Positions 7,941 to 15,558 of a stretch of DNA of 64,000 nucleotides are shown piece by piece. The stretch spans positions 1-64,000 of the forward strand of contig JBHJMN010000030.1 in NCBI GenBank assembly GCA_042219835.1. The letters run 5' to 3'. The position numbers and the translations under genes are program-made. The notes under the pieces were generated by a model that worked only from the letters and a program-made list of their open reading frames with translations, searched no databases and had not been told where the DNA came from. Each line of letters begins with the position of its first letter. Position 1 is the stretch's first letter. The DNA comes from Paenibacillus_G elgii_A (GTDB lineage Bacteria > Bacillota > Bacilli > Paenibacillales > NBRC-103111).

Positions 7941-9275
7941 ATGATAAACAAACGGCGGCCGCTCCAATGGGCCTCGCTGCTGCTGTGTTCTGGTTTTGTC
8001 ACCGGGTGCGGTCAGATCAATGCGCCGACCCCTGCGGGAGTCGATCAGGCAGGCGGCATCAGGCAGGCGAAGCCGTTCACGATCTCGCTGCGGCATACCC
8101 AGGTCCGCGACGATGCCAGGCTCAAGCTAAAGCTGCTGGAAGACGTGGCCAAAAGGATGGAAGCCGCCGTTCCTGGGCTAACGGTGGAGCTGGAAGGCAT
8201 CGAAGACAAGGTGAACCGCTTCGAGAAGCTTCCGGCCGAGATGGCCGCGGGCGCGACGCCTAAAATATTCGACTTGTTCGGCGGCTCGGATACGCAGAAG
8301 TATGTCAAAGCCGGCCGGCTGCTGGACTTGACCCCAATCCTGGAGGAGATGAAGCTCAAGGACCGCTTTTTCGATTTGGACGAGTTTATGGTTGACGGTA
8401 AAATTTACGGATTGCCGACCGCGTCCTTCGTGGAAGGCGTGTACTATAACAAGAAGATATTTAAGGAGCTGGGCGTAGACGTACCGAAAACATGGGAGGA
8501 GCTCATCGCCATCGCGGAGAAAGCGAAGGCCAACGGCATTACGCCGTTTGCGCTTGCCGCGGCAGACGGCTGGGTGGTCAACATGCTGATGAATACGCTT
8601 TGGGTGCGTACAGCCGGCCCCGATTCCGTTCAGGGCTTCGTCAGCGGATCGCGCAAATGGACCGATCCCGACGTGCTTGACGGCTTCAAGCGCTACGAGC
8701 TCTTCGTCAAAAGGGGCTACTTCCACGAAGGCAGCCTCGGTCGCAAATATGCGGAGCAGCAGTACAAGTTCCGCGCGGGCGGCGTGGCAATGCTGTTCGA
8801 CGGGAGCTGGGCGAGCGGAGCGATTGCCGATCCTCAGTGGTCGAAGATCGCGAACGACGTCGGCTTCTTCAACTTCCCGGACACCGGAGGGAAGGGCGAC
8901 GGCTGGATTAACGGCAGCTACTCGAACGGCTACGGCTTCGCCGCTACGCTCAGCGAGCAGGAGAAGGAAGCGGCCAAAGCGTTCATTCGCATTATGTACA
9001 GCGACGAAATGCAGCGGCGCCAATTGAAAGAAACCGGCGTCCTGCCTGCCATGAAGCTGATCGATCAGTCGGGGTTTTATCCGATTGTGGATGAAATCAT
9101 GCGGACAACCCGGTTCAAGCAGTTTCCGGCGTTCGATGCGGTCGTTCAGGCCAAAGTCCGCGAAGCGCTCGAAACCGGCATGCAGGAGCTGGTCGGCGGC
9201 AAGCTGACGGCGGAGCAGGTCGTGGAGAAGCTTCAGCGGGTGCAGGAAGCCGCAAACAAAGAAGCGAAGCGATGA
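7941..9275 (+). CDS. ABC-type extracellular sugar-binding lipoprotein (cluster B)
   Basis: 444 residues. The ATG at 7941, eight bases after GAAGGAGG, is preferred over in-frame GTG 7935. The lipobox is FVTGC (Cys23). The mature part has the family-1 solute-binding fold pattern: ATPKIFDLFGGSD, a DGKIYGLPTASFVEGVYYNK hinge, WEELIAIAEKAKANGITPF, and FRAGGVAMLFDGSWASGAI. These proteins deliver oligosaccharides to ABC importers or to sensor kinases. No permease or ATPase gene follows. A YesM-type kinase comes next after 70 bases, so a role in sensing, or in using permeases encoded elsewhere, is likely (inference). Confidence 0.88.
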   Translation: MINKRRPLQWASLLLCSGFVTGCGQINAPTPAGVDQAGGIRQAKPFTISLRHTQVRDDARLKLKLLEDVAKRMEAAVPGLTVELEGIEDKVNRFEKLPAEMAAGATPKIFDLFGGSDTQKYVKAGRLLDLTPILEEMKLKDRFFDLDEFMVDGKIYGLPTASFVEGVYYNKKIFKELGVDVPKTWEELIAIAEKAKANGITPFALAAADGWVVNMLMNTLWVRTAGPDSVQGFVSGSRKWTDPDVLDGFKRYELFVKRGYFHEGSLGRKYAEQQYKFRAGGVAMLFDGSWASGAIADPQWSKIANDVGFFNFPDTGGKGDGWINGSYSNGYGFAATLSEQEKEAAKAFIRIMYSDEMQRRQLKETGVLPAMKLIDQSGFYPIVDEIMRTTRFKQFPAFDAVVQAKVREALETGMQELVGGKLTAEQVVEKLQRVQEAANKEAKR

Positions 9276-9345
9276 CACGGTTCGCCGGAAGAGCAGCAGC
9301 ATAGCGGCGAACCCTTCAGCATAAGAAAGGAACGACAGGCATTTG

Positions 9346-11169
9346 ATGAATCTTCGGAAAAAAATGTTTTTGGGGTTCATGGCGTTTATCGTGGCGCCGC
9401 TGTTCGTGCTCGGAACGATCACTTATTTGCTGTCGCAGAACATCATCCAGCAAAACTATGCGGAGCAGTCCCAATTTACGCTGAAAGCCGTCGGCCGCAA
9501 TATTACGTATGTGCTGAAGGAAGCGAACTATTTCTCTCAAGCGTCGATGCAGCGGGAAGATATCCAACGGATGCTCGGAGTCAAAGACGGCGTCGACGCC
9601 GTCACCCTGACCGAATACGACCGTTTGCTGCAGCGAACGTTTCTTTCCTATACCCCGGCGTACTCGGTGGCGCTGTATGATTTCGAACGGCAGTCGTTCA
9701 GTCAGGGGAAAATCGGCTACAGGCCGCTTTCCTTTGCCGAGCTTGCCAAGCTGCCCGTGTTCGGCGAAGTCATGGCCTTGAACGGCGTGCCTCGCTGGAT
9801 CGGTCCGCACGAATTCGAGAATTGGACCGGCAATAAGCCGTTATTTACGATGATTCGCGTGATCAACGATACATATACGCTCGACAATCGCGGGATTCTG
9901 CTGCAGCAGTTTCAATTCAGCGAGCTGAACCGTATTTTTAACTATTTCGGCACCAGCCACAGCAATGACGTCCGGTTTATGATCGTCAATCAGGACGGGC
10001 TGATCATGGTGGATAACAAGGATAAGCTCTCGGGGCAAGCGCTGTCGTCGTATATCGACGGCTCGATTCATTTGGGCGGGGAATACGAGAGCGGCAGAAT
10101 GAAATTCGACGGCGTCGAAAGCATCGTCTCGGTGCATCATCTGAACTTGGACGAATTCGGCAAAATGAATTGGAGCGTCGTCTCCGTCACGCCTTGGGCG
10201 TATTTGTCCGGACGCTCGATTCAAGTAATCCAATGGATCGGCGCGATTACCATTTTGTCCTTGCTCAGCGCTTTGCTGTTCAACATGCTGTTTGTCGGTC
10301 ACGTGATCCGCTTTATTTTGTACATTGTGAATTCCATGAAAAAGGTGGAGATCGGCGATCTCGGCATCCGTGTCGAAGCAAAGAGCAAGGACGAGACCAG
10401 CGCGCTCGCCCGCGGCTTCAACAGCTTGGTCGAGCGGATCAGCACGCTGCTGGAGGACGTGAAACGGGAGCAGGAGCGGAAAAACAAAGCGGAGCTTATG
10501 CTGATGCAGGCGCAGATCAAGCCGCATTTTCTATTTAATACGCTGGAATCGATCAATGCGCTGGCGGCGCAAAACGAAGGCCGCAAGGTGAGCCGGATGG
10601 TTCAGCGGCTCGGGACGATTTTACGCGTTAGTTTCTACCATAAAGAGGAAATTCCGTTGTCGATGGAAATCGATCATGTGCGAAATTATTTGGAAATCCA
10701 GAAATACCGCTTCGAAGATTTGTTCGAATACGAAATCGACGTGCCGCCTGCGTTAATTTCGACTCCGATTCTGAAGCTGACGCTGCAGCCACTGCTGGAG
10801 AACAGCATTCAGCATGGCTTCGAAGGAATGGAAAGCAGTGCGGGAGATGGCGATCCCGATCGGCAGAAGGGCTTCTTGCGGATTGCCGCGGAAGAGATGG
10901 AGGACGCTGTCGTGCTGTGGGTACAGGACAACGGGGCCGGCATTCCGGGCGACGTGCTGCTTCGTCTGCATGGGACGCCGGGGAGCAGGTCTAGCGGCTC
11001 GGCGGAAGCGGAAGCCCCGCAGCCGGAGGAACGGGTCGGGCTTGGCATCCCGAATGTGGCGGACCGCCTGCGCATCCATTACGGCAGCCGCTACGGCATG
11101 ATGATTTGCAGCCGACCGGGCTTCGGCACGGTCATTCGCTGCACGATACCAAAACGAACAACCGGGTGA
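9346..11169 (+). CDS. YesM-type sensor histidine kinase
   Basis: 607 residues from ATG 9346 (a TTG directly precedes it) behind AAAGGAACG. Order: a membrane segment at about 9-29, a large extracellular sensor (dCache-like, about 30-285), a second membrane segment at about 290-312, HAMP at about 313-365, then the His_kinase motif AQIKPHFLFNTLE with phospho-accepting His394. The HATPase N-box (LQPLLENSIQHGF) and G-box (VQDNGAGIP) follow. This LytS/YesM class pairs with AraC-type regulators and usually senses carbohydrate status, often with a binding lipoprotein. Its stop lies 5 bases before the start of the paired regulator. Confidence 0.9.
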   Translation: MNLRKKMFLGFMAFIVAPLFVLGTITYLLSQNIIQQNYAEQSQFTLKAVGRNITYVLKEANYFSQASMQREDIQRMLGVKDGVDAVTLTEYDRLLQRTFLSYTPAYSVALYDFERQSFSQGKIGYRPLSFAELAKLPVFGEVMALNGVPRWIGPHEFENWTGNKPLFTMIRVINDTYTLDNRGILLQQFQFSELNRIFNYFGTSHSNDVRFMIVNQDGLIMVDNKDKLSGQALSSYIDGSIHLGGEYESGRMKFDGVESIVSVHHLNLDEFGKMNWSVVSVTPWAYLSGRSIQVIQWIGAITILSLLSALLFNMLFVGHVIRFILYIVNSMKKVEIGDLGIRVEAKSKDETSALARGFNSLVERISTLLEDVKREQERKNKAELMLMQAQIKPHFLFNTLESINALAAQNEGRKVSRMVQRLGTILRVSFYHKEEIPLSMEIDHVRNYLEIQKYRFEDLFEYEIDVPPALISTPILKLTLQPLLENSIQHGFEGMESSAGDGDPDRQKGFLRIAAEEMEDAVVLWVQDNGAGIPGDVLLRLHGTPGSRSSGSAEAEAPQPEERVGLGIPNVADRLRIHYGSRYGMMICSRPGFGTVIRCTIPKRTTG

Positions 11170-11174
11170 TCGTG

Positions 11175-12827
11175 ATGAAAATCAGAGCCATGCTAGTGGA
11201 CGACGAAATCAATATTGTGCGCAATCTGGAAAAGGTCATTCCCTGGGAAGCGATGAACATCGAGCTGATCGGCACGGCAGCCAACGGCGCCAAAGCGCTC
11301 GATCTGGCCTGCGAAGGAAAGCCGGATCTCATCTTGTCGGATATCCGGATGCCGGTCATGGACGGCATTGAACTGCTGCGGCAGCTGAGAGAGTCCGGCT
11401 ATGAGGGCGAAATGATTATGCTGACCGGTTTCCAGGAATTCGACTACGCCCGCTCTGCCGTCAAGTATGGCGCGCGCGACTATATTCTAAAGCCGATCGA
11501 TTACGAAGAGCTGCAGCTGGTCATCGAGCGGACGGCCGCGGACATCCGCGAAATCAAGATCAACGAGCTGAAGGAAACGGCCAAATGGCGGGAGCTGTCC
11601 GAGCTGGCTTACGAAAAAATTTTGCTCGACCTGCTGATGGACTATACGTCGTTTCCGCTGCACCGGCTTCGCGAAGAAGGGGACCGCTCTTGGCTCGACC
11701 AGCGCTATTGGATGCTGCTCGTCGATCTGGACGATTATTCGCAGATCGCGCGCCAGGACGAACGGGAGCGAAAGCTGGTGCATTTTGCTGTACGCAACGT
11801 GCTGCAGGACGCGCTTAGCTCGGAGCTTGCCGAATACGCGGTCCTGCTGACGCGGGAAGGGGAATGGTGCGTACTTATTCCGCTTCCGGTGACGAGGCCG
11901 CCGGCGGCAGCGATGGCCGCCACCGCCACGGAGCGGCTGAGGGCATGGTCGGAACAGGTGCAGCAAGCGGTGGTGCGGTACGTCAAGCTGTCCATCAGCG
12001 TCGGGATATACCCGTCGCCGCTGGCGGCGGAAGAGCTGGCGGACGCGTACCGCAAAGTGCAGCGCGGCCTCCAGCTTTCGCTGGAGAACCGGCATATCCT
12101 GATTTACGAGCATACAGCCGGAACGGATGCGACGGGAAGCTCGTTCTGGGGCTTGGCTGACAGTCTGGCCACCGGATTGACGCAGGGGGACTCCGCCAAG
12201 ATCGAGCAGACGCTTGAGGAGCTCAGCCGCAGCATCAAGGAGGCCGGCGGCCACAACTCGATGCGCGCCGAGCAAATGCTGCATTTCCTGTGCCTGCACC
12301 TGCTGCGGGAGATGCGGTCGGTCGGGCTGCTCGGAAGCTCGCAGGAGCAGACCGTATGGGTCAAACTGGAGGATAGCCTAAACGTGAAGGAACTTGTCGA
12401 ATGCGTACACCTGCTTATCCGGGAATGCCAGCAGGTGAGCACGGGCCGGCGCAAATCGCCCGAGCTGCTGATGGCTTCCGCCCGGGAGTATATTCAGAAG
12501 CATGTAGCCCGCGATCTGGGCGTAGAGGAGCTGGCTCAGCATCTGGGAATCAGCAACAGCTATTTCAGCCTGCTGTTCAAGCAGCATCATCAGGAGACGT
12601 TCCTCGAATACTTGACGCGCGAACGGATGGAGTTGGCCAAATCGCTGCTCCTCCACAGCGACAAGAGCGTTACCCAAATCGGCAAGCTGGCGGGCTACGC
12701 GGAGCGGCGCTATTTTACGAAAGTGTTTCACAAATACGAGGGGATAACCCCTACCGAGTTCCGGGAACGGGCCAAGCCGGGCGTGGCGGAGCTTGAGACA
12801 GAGGAGGAAGTTGCAGATGGTGTCTAA
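11175..12827 (+). CDS. YesN-type response regulator with AraC output domain
   Basis: 550 residues from ATG 11175 (GTG 11166 is an alternative). The receiver domain spans residues 1-120 with acidic D9/D10, phospho-acceptor Asp56 in LILSDIRMP, and the KPIDYEEL switch lysine. A linker of about 300 residues follows. The C-terminal double helix-turn-helix (about 440-540) shows LGVEELAQHLGISNSYFSLL and GYAERRYFTKVFHKYEGITP, typical of AraC/XylS. It is expected to activate sugar utilisation genes, probably including its own cluster. Its last 11 bases overlap the glycosidase start, so the two are coupled. Confidence 0.9.
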   Translation: MKIRAMLVDDEINIVRNLEKVIPWEAMNIELIGTAANGAKALDLACEGKPDLILSDIRMPVMDGIELLRQLRESGYEGEMIMLTGFQEFDYARSAVKYGARDYILKPIDYEELQLVIERTAADIREIKINELKETAKWRELSELAYEKILLDLLMDYTSFPLHRLREEGDRSWLDQRYWMLLVDLDDYSQIARQDERERKLVHFAVRNVLQDALSSELAEYAVLLTREGEWCVLIPLPVTRPPAAAMAATATERLRAWSEQVQQAVVRYVKLSISVGIYPSPLAAEELADAYRKVQRGLQLSLENRHILIYEHTAGTDATGSSFWGLADSLATGLTQGDSAKIEQTLEELSRSIKEAGGHNSMRAEQMLHFLCLHLLREMRSVGLLGSSQEQTVWVKLEDSLNVKELVECVHLLIRECQQVSTGRRKSPELLMASAREYIQKHVARDLGVEELAQHLGISNSYFSLLFKQHHQETFLEYLTRERMELAKSLLLHSDKSVTQIGKLAGYAERRYFTKVFHKYEGITPTEFRERAKPGVAELETEEEVADGV

Positions 12828-14424
12828 AGGAATCGGGGAGCTGACGCTCCGGCAAAAAATCGGTCAAATGCTCATGTGTGGCTTTCACGGCACGGAGCCG
12901 TCGGAGAATATCGAACGGCTGATCCGGGAGGAGCATCTCGGCGGAATCATTTATTTTCGCCGCAATCTGACGGAGCCGGCTCAAGTAGCGAAGCTGTCGG
13001 CATCGCTGCAGCAGCTGGCGCTCGCCCATGGCGGCGTGCCGCTTCTGATCGCGATCGATCAGGAGGGCGGGATGGTGATGCGCATCGATGAGGGCGTGAC
13101 GCCGATTCCCGGGAACATGGCGCTAGGAGCGACCGGAGATGCCGAGGCGGCTTATGAAGCGGCAAAGGTAATGGGCAGCGAGTTGAAGGCGATGGGTATC
13201 AATATGAACTTCGCGCCGTGTCTCGATATTAACAACAATCCGCTCAACCCGGTCATCGGCGTCCGTTCGTACGGCGGAGATGCAGAGACGGTCGGCCGTC
13301 TCGGCACGGCGGCCGTGCGGGGCTATCAGGAAGCGGGCATCGCCCCGACGGTGAAGCACTTTCCCGGCCACGGCGATACGGGCGAGGACTCGCATACGGC
13401 GCTACCGGTCGTGCCGCATCCGCGGGAGCGGCTGGACCGGCTGGAGCTTGCGCCGTTCCGCCAGGCGGCCGAGCTTGGCGTCGATGCGGTGATGAGCGCA
13501 CATGTGCTGTTCCCGGCCGTAGAGCCGGAACGGCTGCCGGCGACGCTGTCGTCCCGCGTCATCGACGGGCTGCTGCGGCAGGAGCTCGGCTATGACGGGG
13601 TCGTCGTCACCGACTGTCTGGAGATGAACGCGATTGCCGAACATTACGGCATTGCCGAAGGCGCGGTGATGGCCGTCGAGGCGGGGGCGGACCTCGTGCT
13701 GGTCAGCCACCGGATCGAGCGGCAGCAGACGGCGCTGGACGCGCTCGTGCAAGCGGTGGAGAGCGGCCGCATCCGCGAGGAGCGGATCGACCGTTCGGTA
13801 GAGCGCCTGCTGGCGCTCAAGAACCGCGTCGCGTCGGCAGCTGTCGCGGGGACGGCTCTTGCCCCGGGCGCGAGCCTGGCGACCGAGGCGTCGCAGCGGC
13901 TCGCGGAGCGCATTGCCGAGCGCAGCATGACGCTGCTGCGGGGCGATGCCGGGCTGCCGCTCGATCCGGCCAAGCCGGTGCTCGTCGTCTGGCCGGAGGT
14001 GCGGGTCGGCACCGAGGTTGACGAGGTATTGGCCCGCCGCGAGACGGCAGGCTATTGGCTGGAGCAGCTGAATTACCAAGTGCGTGAGGAGCGGATTGGC
14101 GTGCAGCCGACGGCGGAGGAGCAGGCATACGTGGTTGAGCTTGCTCGCGAGGCGGAGCAAATCGTGCTCGTGACCTACAACGCCTCGTTCTCACCGGGGC
14201 AGGTGGAGCTTGCCAAGGCGCTCGCGGTGCTGCCGAAGGCGAAGCTGGTCGTCGCTGCGGCGCGCAATCCGTTCGACATCAGCGTCTTGCCCGATGAGGT
14301 GAAAATCTACCTCGCGTGCTACGAGAATACGCCGTTCGCGATGAAGACGCTGGCCCGCGTGCTGGCCGGCGAGCTATCCGCTCAAGGCAAGCTGCCGGCG
14401 CCGCTGGAAGCGTCCGAAGGATAA
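12817..14424 (+). CDS. nagZ: Glycoside hydrolase family 3, beta-N-acetylhexosaminidase (NagZ-like)
   Basis: 535 residues from ATG 12817 behind GAGGAGGAAG. There is no signal peptide, so it acts in the cytosol, likely releasing N-acetylglucosamine from imported muropeptides or chito-oligosaccharides. It shows the family hallmarks: GGIIYFRRNL, IDQEGG, the KHFPGHGDTGEDSH loop carrying the His-Asp general acid/base (His181), and nucleophile Asp266 in VVVTDCLEMNAI. A GH3 C-terminal domain follows (about 345-530). This loop marks the NagZ subgroup rather than beta-glucosidases. It is the last gene of the binding protein-kinase-regulator cluster, which points to an amino-sugar ligand. Confidence 0.87.
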   Translation: MVSKGIGELTLRQKIGQMLMCGFHGTEPSENIERLIREEHLGGIIYFRRNLTEPAQVAKLSASLQQLALAHGGVPLLIAIDQEGGMVMRIDEGVTPIPGNMALGATGDAEAAYEAAKVMGSELKAMGINMNFAPCLDINNNPLNPVIGVRSYGGDAETVGRLGTAAVRGYQEAGIAPTVKHFPGHGDTGEDSHTALPVVPHPRERLDRLELAPFRQAAELGVDAVMSAHVLFPAVEPERLPATLSSRVIDGLLRQELGYDGVVVTDCLEMNAIAEHYGIAEGAVMAVEAGADLVLVSHRIERQQTALDALVQAVESGRIREERIDRSVERLLALKNRVASAAVAGTALAPGASLATEASQRLAERIAERSMTLLRGDAGLPLDPAKPVLVVWPEVRVGTEVDEVLARRETAGYWLEQLNYQVREERIGVQPTAEEQAYVVELAREAEQIVLVTYNASFSPGQVELAKALAVLPKAKLVVAAARNPFDISVLPDEVKIYLACYENTPFAMKTLARVLAGELSAQGKLPAPLEASEG

Positions 14425-14461
14425 AGCTTGCTGCTGCCTTTGAGTCATACGATTGTTTATT

Positions 14462-14500
14462 AACCTGCGATTCGTAACCATACGATAGCAGGTTTTTTTT
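14462..14500 (+). terminator. Rho-independent terminator of the NagZ cluster
   Basis: AACCTGC-ATTCGT pairs with ACGAT-GCAGGTT and is followed by eight T. It lies 37 bases after the glycosidase stop. Confidence 0.85.
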
Positions 14501-14516
14501 GTCGATATCCGTTCTA

Positions 14517-15428
14517 TCAACCCGGCACAACCCGATAAACGTTATTCTTCCCTATATTTTGCAAAATGCGGGTTGGCACACGTGACATTTTCAACACATC
14601 CGTTTTCCCTTTTGCATTTTTCGTTAAGGTTAGCAGCAGGATTGTTCCTCGCAGTCTAGCGGTATGCTGGGGGAGTTCGGTGGATACGAAATTTCCTAGA
14701 GAAGACGCCGCTACCCGATTTCTAACGAGTCCGTCGATGTCCTTCATCTTAAACATTTTTATCGGATGCAGCACATGGGGATGCGCTCCCAGCACGACAT
14801 TCACACCATTCTTAAACAACAGCCGCATGAGCCGGATTTGGTTGCGGTCGGGATGAGTTCGAAATTCTTTTCCAAAATGCAGGCAAGCGATGATAAAATC
14901 TGTTCTACCCTTCAAGCTGCGCACGTCCGCTATTATTTTTTTCTGGTTTAGCCTGTTGACTAACCACGGCTCCGGCACGGGGATTCCGTTCGTTCCTTTC
15001 GTATAAGCCAATATTCCGATTTTTATTCCCTTTACGTTAACAATCAGTTTCCGGCGGGCTTCCCGGGCGGAACGATACGTGCCCGTATGTCGCAGACCGT
15101 GTCGATCAAGGACGTTTAATGTCCGCTTCAAACCGGATCGTTTCCCGTCCATACAATGATTATTGGCTGTGCCTAATACATCGAAGCCCAAGTTCCGGAG
15201 CGTGGCAGCGAATTTGTCCGGGGAGTTGAACAACAGTTTTCCGGGCTCTCCTCGAAAATTGTTGCCGGAGAAGGTCGTCTCCAGATTGCCTATCGTTAAA
15301 TCGGATTTCCGCAGATAGGGTTTCACTTTGGCAAAAATAGGGGCGAATCCGCCTTCCCGCGCGGCCGAGGCGATCATCTTCTTTTTCATCAATAAATCCC
15401 CGACTGCAGCAATTGTGATTTTCGTCAA
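14517..15428 (-). CDS. CapA-family putative metallophosphatase
   Basis: 303 residues if started at TTG 15428, which sits about 8 bases after AAAGGAG. An in-frame ATG at 15446 is possible but has no ribosome site. The family signature is present: AVGDLLM, IGNLETTFSG, LGTANNHCMDG, IACLHFGKEF and LGAHPHVLHPI. These supply the metal-binding Asp, Asn and His residues of the calcineurin-like CapA/PgsA fold. CapA homologues take part in poly-gamma-glutamate capsule export. Here no capB or capC gene is nearby and no signal peptide is seen, so the substrate is unknown. Confidence 0.8.
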   Translation of the reverse strand: MTKITIAAVGDLLMKKKMIASAAREGGFAPIFAKVKPYLRKSDLTIGNLETTFSGNNFRGEPGKLLFNSPDKFAATLRNLGFDVLGTANNHCMDGKRSGLKRTLNVLDRHGLRHTGTYRSAREARRKLIVNVKGIKIGILAYTKGTNGIPVPEPWLVNRLNQKKIIADVRSLKGRTDFIIACLHFGKEFRTHPDRNQIRLMRLLFKNGVNVVLGAHPHVLHPIKMFKMKDIDGLVRNRVAASSLGNFVSTELPQHTARLRGTILLLTLTKNAKGKTDVLKMSRVPTRILQNIGKNNVYRVVPG

Positions 15429-15501
15429 TCCACCCACTCCTTTCATAATTACACCGTATGCGATAGAAAAGCGAAATGCTTGTAAGTTGGGCCGAATACA
15501 A

Positions 15502-15548
15502 AAAAAATAACGTCCGGTTCCTCTATATAGAGGTTCCGAACGTTATTC
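15502..15548 (-). terminator. Terminator of the BIG2 repeat gene
   Basis: A nearly perfect palindrome has arms AATAACGT-CGG-CCTCTATATAGAGG-CCG-ACGTTATT. Read on the minus strand, it is followed by eight T. It lies 11 bases after the stop of the repeat protein gene. Confidence 0.85.
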
Positions 15549-15558
15549 TTATTACCGG

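Noticed and set aside
8178..9422. 414-codon minus-strand frame antisense to the sugar-binding lipoprotein
   Set aside because: Shadow of a GC-rich gene; composition is Arg/His/Leu-rich without a recognisable motif, and the plus-strand protein is unambiguous.
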